Assembly (NCBI GenBank): GCA_023974075.1
Contig: CM043792.1
Location: 21,567,819 to 21,631,818, forward strand
Reading direction: 5' to 3'
Length of the DNA stretch: 64,000 nucleotides
From: Chaenocephalus aceratus
Taxonomy: Eukaryota > Chordata > Actinopteri > Perciformes > Channichthyidae
Shown here: positions 16,131 to 27,500 of the stretch, one piece after another
How the letters are laid out: each line of letters starts with the position of its first letter
How positions within the stretch are numbered: position 1 is the stretch's first letter
The notes under the pieces: generated by a model
Databases searched by the model: none
What the model was told of the DNA's origin: nothing
The model's input: only the letters and a program-made list of their open reading frames with translations
Position numbers and translations under genes: made by a program

Positions 16131-17198
16131 TCAAGAATCTTACCAACCACTGAATCACTGCTATGTGTTTGCACAGAACTGCTATGTTGATTGAAACATT
16201 CCACATTTCCTCTGGTACACCAAGTAGCTCAGAGAGTATTTGTAAATGATCTACTTTATATGTACTGCCATGGCATACATTACAAATATACACAACACTA
16301 TTTGACACAATTACCAATACCTTAATGTTCACTATCTCAATATGAAAACCAAGTTTTGTTTATAGAGAAATGGTTTTAGGATTACATTACCTAATTGTAT
16401 TTCTGAAACTGCGATATCATTTAAAAAAAGAAATATGACAATTATATTATCATTCTCATCTAATAATGTGTACTGGCCATCTGTCCCAGTATAACCAATT
16501 GTGTACTAGTACATGGCAATGCTGCCACCTAGTGAGCACAGGCTGAAAACACAAACAGAATATTTAGACTAATTGTGAAAGATGTGATCTGTTAACGTGA
16601 AAGATTTGTCCTCACAATTGAAGGCAAGTAAGAGCAGGATAACCATTGCTTTAGTCAAGTTTGAAGAATTAAATGTTACCATTTAAAAACAGCTTGCTTC
16701 AAGAAATAAAAGCTAATGCAACCAATAGTAGACTCGCCTGAAGCCTAAAAAAATGTATGTTGTTTGTAATATATGTTTGGTCGTGAAATTGAGCCCGGAT
16801 CTCCATTTAAAATCCTCTAATGCTCCCTTTGTTATTCTTCTAACTAACTTGCATACACTTTTAGTATGTACAAACGAAGGTGACACTTTAAATGCCATTG
16901 AGGAAAGATACTCAAAATGATTGAACTGAATGTCAGACTATGCGTATTTAGAAAGAAAAGCCCCAACAATTACAACCTCAGGTAAGTGTGATGGAAAGAG
17001 GTTTCTGAAGCTATTCAAACCAGATGACAAGCACTTCTGATGAAGCATTAAGAGAAAAAACTGGCATTCAACAAAAATCGACCCAATGCCCTTTACCCTG
17101 TGTGACCTCAATAACAATAACTGTCCTCAAGCTACTACACAAATCAAAGCTTTGGGCTTTTACAACCTTTGTCTTTAGATTAACATTAGAGCGTGAAC

Positions 17199-17210
17199 CC
17201 CCTCTGGTGG
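17199..17210 (-). promoter_or_regulatory. CTCF-like motif, weaker
   Basis: CCCCTCTGGTGG on the plus strand fits GCCMYCTRSTGG, the reverse complement of the CTCF core, with one mismatch. It lies about 1.3 kb upstream of the fscn2 start. Confidence 0.3.
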
Positions 17211-17990
17211 CCGAGGATCACTCTTAACTGTCAATGCTAATAGATCCCCTTCATTAAAAACGGGCCCTTTAATGATTATCAATTAGAAATATCACACACC
17301 AAGGAATTTACGTGTGCTGTTGTTTTGAATTAAAAAACGTTTGGCTTACAATTAGTTCTCCTTGGTATTACCCTCAACGTCCCCAGGAACCTTATGAACG
17401 ACGGTGGTAATGCTCTTACAAAAGGTTGCCCTTCGTGTTCTCTGTGACAAAGGTCATGGAGTCACGTCATGTATTATCAGTTGACTGACAGAATACCAGA
17501 GGTGGGTCTGGAAGGATTGTCACTTGAGCTGAGAATCTACTAAGATGACAATGGAGCAAAGGCAAATGTGCAAACTTGCACATTCAAATGTATGCAATTC
17601 AAATCCCTCTTAACTCACATCCCAAATGTAAATGCCTCTGAAGACTTGAAGCAAACAGTATTGCTTTATAGCTCCTCTACATGTGGAAAGTTAAGACTGT
17701 TCTTTTAACTCAGTCAGCCACGTACATTATCGCTGATCTCATGAAATGTGAACAAGGCTCTTTGTGAATTTAATTTGAATCTTTACATCAAAAGCAGAAG
17801 GTTCATTCATGGGAAGTGAACTATATTCAACATGGGCTTGTATTTACATAAACTCATGAACATGAACCATTTATTCTTTGAAAAGAGAATCAAAAAGGGA
17901 AAAAGAAGCTTCGGGCAGTAAGCAAAAGCACCTTAACTCTCTGGACATTTTCGAATTAGGCTGTGGCTCGCCAGCAGATCAAAGCTAGGA

Positions 17991-17996
17991 TAATCC
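17991..17996 (+). promoter_or_regulatory. TAATCC motif (CRX/OTX type) upstream of fscn2
   Basis: TAATCC is the preferred site of photoreceptor K50 homeodomain factors. It lies 541 bp upstream of the fscn2 ATG, and a second copy is at 18293. Fascin-2 is known from photoreceptors, so the site is plausible, but a hexamer alone is weak evidence. Confidence 0.25.
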
Positions 17997-18246
17997 TAAA
18001 GCTGGATGGCCTGGCTACGAGTTAATGGACCTAAATATGAGAGTAACAACCAATAGGCAGTCAGCAAGAAAGACAAGTGTACTAGTGTGAGTTACAGGAA
18101 AGAACGACAAGGGCAGGGGGATAACAAAAAGAAAGAGGTGATAGAAAGTAGAAGATATGGAAGAGATAACGAGAACGAATCTGTGCTGAGCTTGTACTGG
18201 GAAAGGAGAGGGAGGAGGGGAGGTTCACGGTTGGTGCACTGGTATG

Positions 18247-18254
18247 TGACGTCA
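18247..18254. promoter_or_regulatory. Palindromic cAMP response element upstream of fscn2
   Basis: A perfect TGACGTCA lies 285 bp upstream of the fscn2 ATG and 39 bp before a TAATCC motif (18293-18298). It is a candidate CREB/ATF site in the proximal promoter. No clear TATA box was seen. Confidence 0.4.
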
Positions 18255-18292
18255 GCGGCTTGTTGGATTGAGGTGGTGCGTCCTGCTGATTT

Positions 18293-18298
18293 TAATCC
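18293..18298 (+). promoter_or_regulatory. TAATCC motif (CRX/OTX type) in proximal fscn2 promoter
   Basis: Second TAATCC within 550 bp of the fscn2 start codon, close to the palindromic CRE. Candidate photoreceptor homeodomain site. Confidence 0.3.
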
Positions 18299-18531
18299 TA
18301 ACTCATTAAGGAACAGGGAGCAAGTGCCTGTGCAAGCTCTCTGGGGAAAGAGAGAAAGTGACGGGAGAAGGAAGGAACACTAAACCATCCATCAGAGGAG
18401 ATAAGTGGAACTAATTTACAGCTTGAGAGACATAAGACGGAATAGATCAAGCATTGTCTATTTCCGTTTCATGCCTGTTTTCCCTCATTACCCTTTCCCT
18501 TGTTTTTACTAAACTTATTTACTGTTCAAGC

Positions 18532-21500
18532 ATGCCCACAAACGGATTTAACAGGGCTCTGAAGCTGCAGTTCGGCCTCATCAACTATGACAGCCGCTAC
18601 CTGACAGCCGAGGCCTTTGGCTTTAAGGTGAATGCCTCGGGCGTCAGCATGAAGAAGAAACAGATCTGGACCCTAGAACAGGATGAGAAAGACGGCCAGG
18701 TAGTTTTCCTCCGCAGCCATCTGGGACGTTATCTGGCTTCTGACAAAGATGGGAAGATCACATGTGGGGCAGAGAAGCCTGACCCTGACAGTCGCTTCCT
18801 TATTGTGCCTCAATCTGATGGCCGCTGGGCTCTGCAATCAGAGCCTTACCTGCGTTACTTTGGAGGCTCGGCTGACTACCTGTCCTGCTTTGCTCAAGCC
18901 ATTGGGGAACAAGAGCTGTGGGCCGTCCATTTGGCTTTACACCCGCAGGCCAGCTTGCTCAGCGTGGCACGTAAGCGCTATGCCCATCTGTCTGCTTCAG
19001 ATGGAGAGATCTCCGTGGACAGTAACATTCCCTGGGGAGTTCACTCCCTGGTCACCTTGGTATACCTCGATGGCAAGTACAGCCTGAAGACCTGTGACAG
19101 TCGTTTCCTCAGCAATGATGGCAAACTGGTGAAAGAGAACACCAACACTACAAGCTTTACACTGGAGCTGAAGTCCGGAAAGCTGGCCTTTAAGGACAGT
19201 GATGGGAAATATCTGACCCCAGTGGGCCCCACAGGGACGCTGCGGTCCGGCCGCTGCTCCAAGCCTGGAAAAGATGAGCTGTTTGATCTCGAAGAGAGTC
19301 ATCCACAAGTAGTTTTTCAAGCTGCCAACAAAGATTTGTCTCTGTCAAACAAGGTAATCAGTCCTAATGAAGTCTTGAGTTAAAAAGTACATTATCTAAA
19401 ATTGAAAAGTTTCCTACATAAAATGTATTGGATTGTTACCCAAACAGCAGAATGATTTTTATTCTGGAAACTAAAAGGAAGTTAAAAGACAAGATATGAT
19501 TGTTTGCAAGTTTCTTGTTTGAAAAAAGTAGATTGTTCCAAAAATAAGGCAAGGTGAAAGGCCTAACAGATGGTATGGTAACAGAAAACAATATGGCAAA
19601 TATGTAGGCTAGGCGTAGCTAGATGCTAAATTCAAGCTTGGGGAAGTAAGAAATTATCACATTTTAAAAGACTGACAGCTATTTCCCAATATATTTCTTT
19701 CAATAAGATTAATGTTTTTTCTACGTGTTATTCTTATTACGTTTAAATGTAGTAGTCACCTTTCCGGTACTGTTGATTTCATATCAGTGGTTCACTTTGG
19801 TTTAGTTTTCTATTCTGTCTCCTTTCAGTATTTAGTTTACCTGCATTTCTTTGCAAAGCTGCTGAAAAACTGAAACAGACTTTGCAAATTGTTAAATTTA
19901 GCAAATGTAGGTATTGATATGTTAGCTCATAGCCTAGCCCTAGCCTTTTTAAAACACCTGAACAAATAGCACAGTAGAGTACATTCTAGAGACCTTGATA
20001 ACCCAAGATCGCCTGGATTTGTATTATTTCTTTCTTACAGGCAAATTAGCAAGATATACCCGCTAATGTAGGGAAAGTTTTACTTTTATTGTCTACACGC
20101 TGCATCCAGAAAGGTTGACAGCCGTACTGTGGATGTAATTGTGGTAATGGGCTTTGTCATTTCCACTGCGTGTCCATTGAAGATTAAGCAGCGTGCAAAT
20201 TACCTCAGGGCAGGTCTGTGCCCCACGGGTGTCAATTACTATCATTGGACTTTAAGCGGTTACTCGCTATTTACAATCATCCATCGAGTGTTGGTCTGCA
20301 AATTATTTAAATCTGTGGGTAGTGGCTGCAGAAAAACAGAGCTACAGCCAGTACAGAGTTACAATATATATATATATATATATGTTGAGCACAATGTGTT
20401 CTGCTCTGTCCTGTATAACAATTCCAGCAAACAATGTGGGAGGACAGCGGAACAAATTGTGTTTCTGTTGCAAGTAGTTAAAGCTTCAAAATTCAATTAC
20501 AAAGAAGAGCCTTATTTAACTAGCTGTACAATGTTCATTCAATATGAGCGCATATCGGAGGAACAAGGTTCTCAAGCAAACATAAGACTGCAGTCATCAT
20601 TATGCTTATGAATGAATAAAATGCTGCATAAAGAAGGTGCCTTTCAGGGCAATATTTGTACAACCTTGCATTCTAGTCTCATAATATAGAATAAACAATT
20701 ACATTTTGTATTGTAGTGTTTAGCTTGTGGCATACACGTTTTTAAAGGAACCGAGCACTGAAAGCTGCTTAGTGGGCCCTGCAGTGCAGATTTGCATTTC
20801 ACCACTCCGGGAATTACAGCAAGCAAATGAACGAGGAAGGCTGGAGGGGTTACTGTGGGGGATTAGGGTTGTTACAGGCTTAAGAGAAAGGTTGAAGGAT
20901 ATTCCTGTGGCATCTAATTTGAACTACAGCAGACACAGTTCAGTTGCGTCTGTGTATTCTCCACCACCTAACACACGCCACCAGACAGTGTTAATACATG
21001 TGGATTAAGTGTACAAAATTACACTCGCTGTAAATCAGGCCACATGTTTAACAGAATGGAGCAATCATTTACTATCTGGAAAAATATGCACAATTTTATG
21101 CAAAAATGTAATGCTACTCTGTTAGATTGATCTTTTCTTTACTTTATTTTGGACGTCAAAAACACATCACGAGTTTATTAAATGAGATGTGCTTAATAGT
21201 TAACAGAGTGATGCATAAAAACATCCGCAGCTCACAGATAGCGACAGAGCAGGTTGTTGTTTAAAGTGATTCTGTTTTCAAAATGTATTTTTTTAGTATA
21301 AAACACACAATGATATGTTTGTTATGGTGGTGGAAAAAGGGAAAAACATTGCTAACTATTATCCATGTCTCCCGCAAATCTTGCCAAAGCATCATGTATT
21401 GTACAGAACTTTCCGTTGGTGTAATCCATTAGAGTGGATTAATTTTAAGAATGATGTAACTAGACCTTGAATCAAGCAACAAACCTAATTTAGTAAGGAA

Positions 21501-23366
21501 ACACACGGCAAGTCATTAATGTAAATATAAACGTTATCATAGTTTAAATATGTATTATTAATCTGCCAAATAAAATGATTTGTGACCTAGCAATACATGC
21601 ATCCTATATAAGGAGGCAGAAGCCTTGAATGAGTCATTGAAGGTAGCACCGTGTATAATAAGGCCAACAAAAGAGAAGTGCGTAAATAATACCATGTTAA
21701 GTACACGTCTCCTGAGAGAGCAAATTACATTCAAGAGGAGGCAACCATATAGTCAATCATTTATATTGAACAAAAAGTATAATTATGGCTGTCTTTTCTT
21801 CCCTTATTACCAGGAGTGAGTATTTCCGCCAATCAGGACGTAGAAACAGACATGGAGACCTTCCAGATGGAGATTGATAAAGAGAGCAAAAAGTCTATGT
21901 TCCGGACCAATGGTGGATCTTACTGGACTCTCGTGACTCACGGAGAGATACAGTCCACTGCCACAGAAGTGTAAGTAGCTATTACAGCTTTCAAAAGGTG
22001 AGCTCCCTTTAATGTTTTCAATGACTTCGCCCTTATGTCTTCATGCCTTTTTCCCAGGGAGGTCAACACAATGTTTGACATAGAGTGGCGAGGACAGAGA
22101 GTGGCACTCAGAGCAAGTAATGGGAAGTATGTATGTACAAAGAAGAACGGTCAGCTCTCAGCAGTCAGCGATGCAGTCGGTAAGTCCTTTCAGCCAAGCC
22201 ACTTGAGATTCACTGCTGCAGGGTAAGCCTTGTAGATTAAATGCACACAAAGTGAACAGTATTTTTCCTGCATTGTAGGTGCTGATGAATTATTCCTGAT
22301 GAAACTCATCAACCGCCCTATGTTGATCCTTCGTGGAGAGAATGGCTTTGTGTGTCACCACAAGAACTCCAACACTCTGAACGCAAATCGATCAGTCTAT
22401 GACATTTTCTCATTGATTTTCAATGATGGCGCCTACCATGTAAAAAGTAAGTATTCTCATGATGTTCTTGACATACTATCTTTCAACATAACAACCATTC
22501 TGTTTTGATAGATATTCAGCATCTATTAAATCAATTGTTAATTTAAAAGGTCACCTATTATGGTAAAATCCACTGTTTCATGTATTTTATACATACACAT
22601 GTGTCCCTTCTGTGTAAAGAGATTCTGAAAGTTTCAGGAAAAGAGATTCTCTCTCTTTTTGTCATGATCAATTTATATAAAAACCTGTCTGAAAATGAGC
22701 TGATCCGATTTTGGCCACTTTATGATGTCATAACGATTTTTTGGCTTGTGTAACTATTAGCCAATCACCAACCAAGGTGACACGCCAATCACCAACCAAG
22801 GTGACACGCCAATCACCAACCAAGGTGACACACCACCCACCCACCCCCCACCCCCACCCCCATCTCCTCCTAGAGCTCCATTGTGTTCTTTTTTAACCAA
22901 ATATCTCTCAGTGGGGCGTGGGGAGTGGCTCCTTATTTTCATCTAAGTAAAAGACACAGAATCAGCACTTTTGAAACAGGGCTGAAACAGAGGAGTTTAT
23001 GGGATGTTACAATGCATGATATTTTGGTATTTCGAGCCAAACACTTCAGAGACATGTTTTGTATATATCTGAAAACTATAATATATTGATGAAAAACAGT
23101 ATAATAGGGGACCTTTAAACAAACAGCGAACCTATAATTCACCCATATGCCCTTCTGCAGGTGTGAATGGAAGGTTCTGGTACGTTTCTAGGAGTGGCCT
23201 AGTGTGCTCAGATGGAGAAAAACCAGAGGACTTTTTCCTTGAGTTCTTGGAACATGGACGCGTCGCCATTAAGAGCTCTGATGGCAAGTACCTCCGTGGA
23301 GACCAGGGAGGTACACTTATGGGTGATGGTACAAATGTTGATGTATCTTCTCTTTGGGAGTATTGA
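18532..23366 (+). CDS. fscn2: Fascin-2 (actin-bundling protein), five exons, apparent 1-bp deletion in exon 1
   Basis: Coding exons are 18532-19353, 21814-21970, 22058-22179, 22279-22446 and 23161-23366 (TGA 23364-23366). Introns are GT-AG, and the phases of exons 2-5 agree. The product is about 492 residues, the usual fascin size, and makes four beta-trefoil domains that cross-link parallel actin filaments in photoreceptors and hair-cell stereocilia. The start MPTNG is shared with vertebrate FSCN2; no ATG lies upstream in the open frame. Ser39, followed by MKKK, corresponds to the PKC site known in fascin-1. FSCN2-like motifs include [26 protein letters not shown] and FVCHHKNSN, with the C-terminus SLWEY. 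Oddity: after residue 267 the frame slips by one base in an AAA run (19330-19332). The other frame then reads FVSVKQ plus a split Gly codon, as in the family. Taken literally, exon 1 joins exon 2 out of frame. A base-call error or a real lesion are both possible. Confidence 0.9.
19354..21813 (+). other. fscn2 intron 1
   Basis: Begins GTAATC and ends TTATTACCAG. It is AT-rich, with a (TA)10 run near 20364-20383. ORFs inside it (for example at 20129-20611) show no domain. Confidence 0.7.
22543..23118. mobile_element. TTAA-flanked TIR element filling fscn2 intron 4
   Basis: The left end reads TTAAAAGGTCACCTATTATG; the reverse complement of the right end reads TTAAAGGTCCCCTATTATAC. The ends are therefore inverted repeats bounded by TTAA, as in piggyBac- or Kolobok-type target sites. 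There is no transposase ORF, so it is a non-autonomous MITE of about 575 bp. It occupies most of the 714-bp intron 4. Confidence 0.65.
22760..22831. repeat. 24-bp tandem repeat, three copies
   Basis: Three identical copies of a 24-bp unit beginning GCCAATCACC, inside the TTAA element of fscn2 intron 4, followed by an ACCC-rich run. Confidence 0.9.
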
Positions 23367-24590
23367 TCCTTTTCAATCAGGGCCCTTAAAGAGAGAGCAG
23401 AAAGGTGGGGTGCAGGACCTGCTTTTAACAGCTCAAATGGAACAGACTGAGAGGGTAACATGTTTTCTGTTTCCTGTTTTTATACTAGCTGCCAGGTGCC
23501 CGATCCAATGTTTTTTGTTGTTATTTTTTAACACTAAGGGCGATATGCGTGTTATTTTTTGTGAATGTTAAATGCCAACATCAAACAACACATACTGGTT
23601 AAAACATGTAATTTCACAAATCCAGAACAAAAAGCAGCTGTATCAATTATTCAGGCTTTTTGTTTAGTATGCATAGGTACACTGACAACCAATTGTCTTT
23701 GAGGGCAGACACAATGAGCAGTCACTGAACAAAGATATGTGTAAGGGTTGCTGACTCTGCTTGTTGCTGCCTTTAATGTAATTTTCAGTTTAGGCTATTC
23801 AGGAAGCTTGGCCATAAAAGGCAAAAAAGGCCCGATTAGTAATTCTGCTGAATTAACCTGGTAAGAAACACAACATTCCACCAAAAGCTGGAAAAACCTT
23901 TGACGATTTCTCCATCTACACAATGTAGGATCAATGTGGCTGCATTGTTAGGTGTGCTGTTTTTACAGGGATACTCATTTATATTTGTTTAGACCTTAGT
24001 CAAATATTTGTATTAGTATCTTTCTTCTGTACTCCTGTCAACAACCCCACTGCGTTTTTTCACTGTTTTTAAGTTATTTCAATATTTTAAAATGTTTTAT
24101 TATAAATATGTGGGCATTTTGAGCAATGCTAATGTACCACTGTCTTCAAAACAACAAATGGCTGGTGCCAATGGTGTTTTCATTCATCTAAATGGAGGGC
24201 TCTATTAGAGAAAAATATGAAGAAAATTAAGTGTGATGGAGCAAATAGCATCACAAAGCATCACTTCAAACACTGAAATATGTTTTTGTGTAACACAGAG
24301 ATACAGAGAGTTGAGATTTTCAGGAATAGAGGATATCTGTAGAATTTCCATATAACCACACCGGAGAAAAGCAAAAAACCAAAGGGGGAGCACATTTAAA
24401 CTATACATCATTTTTAATGTACCAGGTATGAACACAGAAAGTGCTTCTCTGATGTTCTGCCTAGGGGCCTTAAACTATACTGCACTCTACATCCCTTTAT
24501 ACACTGTTCTGTGTTCAGAGTTGAGAGATAAGATTAGAAAATATTATGGAATAGAAAAATGCAAAGGTTTCCTACTGGAATAAATAAGGC
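23367..24590 (+). other. fscn2: Probable fscn2 3' UTR
   Basis: No ORF of interest follows the stop. The first clear AATAAA lies at 24579-24584, about 1.2 kb downstream, and is a candidate poly(A) signal. Confidence 0.35.
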
Positions 24591-27500
24591 CTTTACAGCT
24601 CTGACATAATGCTCTAATACAATCTAATGTGTGTGTGTCCAAACAATGATTGTTTGTTTTCTGTCAGATTGACCACACGGTGTACAACCTGAATATACAC
24701 AATTCATCCTGTAGATTTCTGACAGTTATTCCCAGAAAGAAATACTATTTGCAATAGTTCAAGTGTAATGTCTAAATCAATATTATAACCCCTAACCTCT
24801 GTGCAATTTGCAGACATTAGAGAGACATTTTTAGAAAGCAGGGCTTAAAAGGCTTGGTCACCCATGCAACCTGCAACAGCTTCCCTTCAGACATATATTA
24901 GAATGTATTTAAAACATATATATACAGTAGAAATGTATTGTTGAACTATCTTTGTTTTCTGATACGATTTTTGAAAATGATGATGACAATAAAAACTTCA
25001 CAATATCCTTGTTGACTTTGGGACAACAGTTGTATGCCAGACTAAGATAAAGAACCATGTCTCCTGCGTTCTGCATGTCAAATGACGAGCAAGACACTGC
25101 AAATGATCTGTTTGGACAAGGTTATCTGCCAATGTATTCAATATAATGTCCACTAGTCAGTATTATCCCACAAACAACAGATGTCTGCGAGTAAGAAATT
25201 AAAGTACTATAAATTCAGTCTGCTGCTTTCATGTTTCAGCTCAAGTACCATAGAGCAGAAATTACTCAAAATGCCTTTTATATATATGGCATTTTTACTT
25301 TTTATAGTAGGAAGAGTTCATGGTAATTGGATTGCACATATACCATTCTACTTTTACGGACAAAGCACAAGCTGTCCGCCCGCTGTCACGCACGCCCCCG
25401 CACACAGGAGGCGATAATAATGATGAAAAAACTGCTTGTTTATTATTGATTTATTTTATATTTTTATTATTATTATTATTAGTAGTAACAGTATTAATAA
25501 TAATGGACGAAAGCAACAACAAAGGGCTTAGGGCTCAATCATTTAACATGAATTGTCATTCACAAAATATAGCATAAGTCCTTCCCTATAAAAGGGAAAA
25601 GACACAGTGAGAAAAGCAGTAGGCTATAATTACACTGGTGAGGAAATAATGACTACACAATCTAGGTGTGCTGGTAAAGTGCTTGCTGGCACACAGGGGG
25701 ACATTAATGGAACTTATCAATTATGGTTTTCCATTGAAAGTATATGAAATGTCAGTGTGCCCAAATATGTTCCCATTCACTACACTGGGTGGCAGTGTGC
25801 ACCTCTACTAGTTAACTCTCTGTTAAAGTAATTGTCTGTGACAAGTGCCGTGAAAGGAGCATATCCTGATGCAATCACCATAAGCACCACACCTGTTAGC
25901 AATCCAGCACACTGCACCCAGTCACCTGAAAGCTGTAATTACACTGTCCACAACTCCAGAGTTTAAATTGGAACTGGCATCAGCTGTCATTTGCAGTACA
26001 CAACACGAACAGTAATTGACTTACTGCGAAGAGAACTGGACAGGATTTCACAGTAACGTGTTTGCCTTCTCCAATGGTTTAATAATGTGTATCTCTTTGT
26101 ATATACAGTCTATGGTTTATCCACAACAAAGTATTGTGTTTCATTTTTTTCAGAATTTCAAATGACTCTTTTTCAAACACAAACTCCATTTTCAACACCA
26201 GAACATTTCACATTGACACTTGGCCTCCTCTTGTTTAATTCTATAATTGCATTAGCAAATGTGTTTTTTGAGCATCACAGCTCCATAATTGCTCTGCCCA
26301 CTAGCCCAGATCATTACCCACTATTCACTGAACTGAAGGAGTTTTATCAGATTAACTTAATAAACTGGACGGACTCTGATTTTGGCCAGGCTTTTTAACT
26401 GTGCAAAGTCTGCACTGAGAGTGGGCGCACCAACGTTTTAAGTTAAAGAAAAACGTTTGAAATGCAGACAACCAAGTGAAATCCATCTTAGCTGTGTTCC
26501 TCTTCTTTCTGTCAGTATTTAAACTAGACAACTGTGAAAACAAGTTCATTTCTTGTGGAAATGGATGGCTAGAGGTCAATATGTATAACTGTCACTCTTT
26601 GTTTATTTTGCATTGTGTGTTGGACTGCAACACTGGCAAGTTTTTCCTGCAGCCAGTGTTGTTCTGGACAAACAATACTAAAATTGGGTTATTTGTGCTT
26701 GCATCAGTTCAAACATGAGACAGAAATCCAATTACGATTTCTTTAGGATAAAAGCTAGTGCTTGTTATACAAATATGGAGTACATCCCCTAAGGTTGATC
26801 AAATCAGGATAAAATCTCCTTTAAATTAAGTTCAGGCAACTCCTTGGATCAGCCTTTACATTCCAGTAGGACAAATACATACACAACATGTCAGTGTATA
26901 CACAAGAATCAGTGTAGATTCACTGGTGGATGGCTTTTGAATAAAGGTTCTCTTCAGAGGAAGAGGGCAAGCTCACACAGAAATTGCAGATCTTTTCATT
27001 AAGATTTTTATATAAAATAGGAAAAATACATATAAATCCGATAAAAAGAGATGTGTACGACTTGTCAAAAGCAGTGGTACAATTCTGATCCATTAAAAAA
27101 AGGTGTCCGACCTGTTGAGTGTAGTCAATAGTCATACAATGCTGCATTGATTTGGAGTAACTGGGTCATAGGAAATTGGCAACTGTTAAAATAAATTGAC
27201 TTCTCAATAAAAAAGTGAATTTCCTTGAAATATAATTGTACAAAATAGACGGTGGATTAAAATTCAATAGAAAGAGGTTTGTTTCATGTTCACTATATAG
27301 TTATATTATCTGGTATGCAATGGAGGTCCATGGGTCAAATTACATGGAAGATATTGAAACATTTTAAAGAGCACAAATTAGCAATTCAACAATACGTTGT
27401 AATACAATGCTGCAATGATTTTGAGTTGCTGGCCATATGACATGGAAGCCATTGAAAGAAAGAGGTTTTTCAAAAAGGAATTTCATAACAATAGTATGGC

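Larger units (their letters stand above)
10041..18240. other. bahcc1-fscn2 intergenic region, no gene seen
   Basis: Apart from the TG array near 13.0 kb and CTCF-like motifs at 16.1-17.2 kb, I see no gene. Short ORFs lack domains and splice signals. No actin exon was noticed, although ACTG1 lies between BAHCC1 and FSCN2 in human. Confidence 0.55.

Noticed and set aside
18454..18531. N-terminal extension of fascin-2
   Set aside because: The frame is open upstream but has no ATG, while MPTNG at 18532 matches the family start.
20129..20611. 160-residue ORF in fscn2 intron 1
   Set aside because: No ATG-context or domain evidence; it includes a TA microsatellite and lies in an intron.
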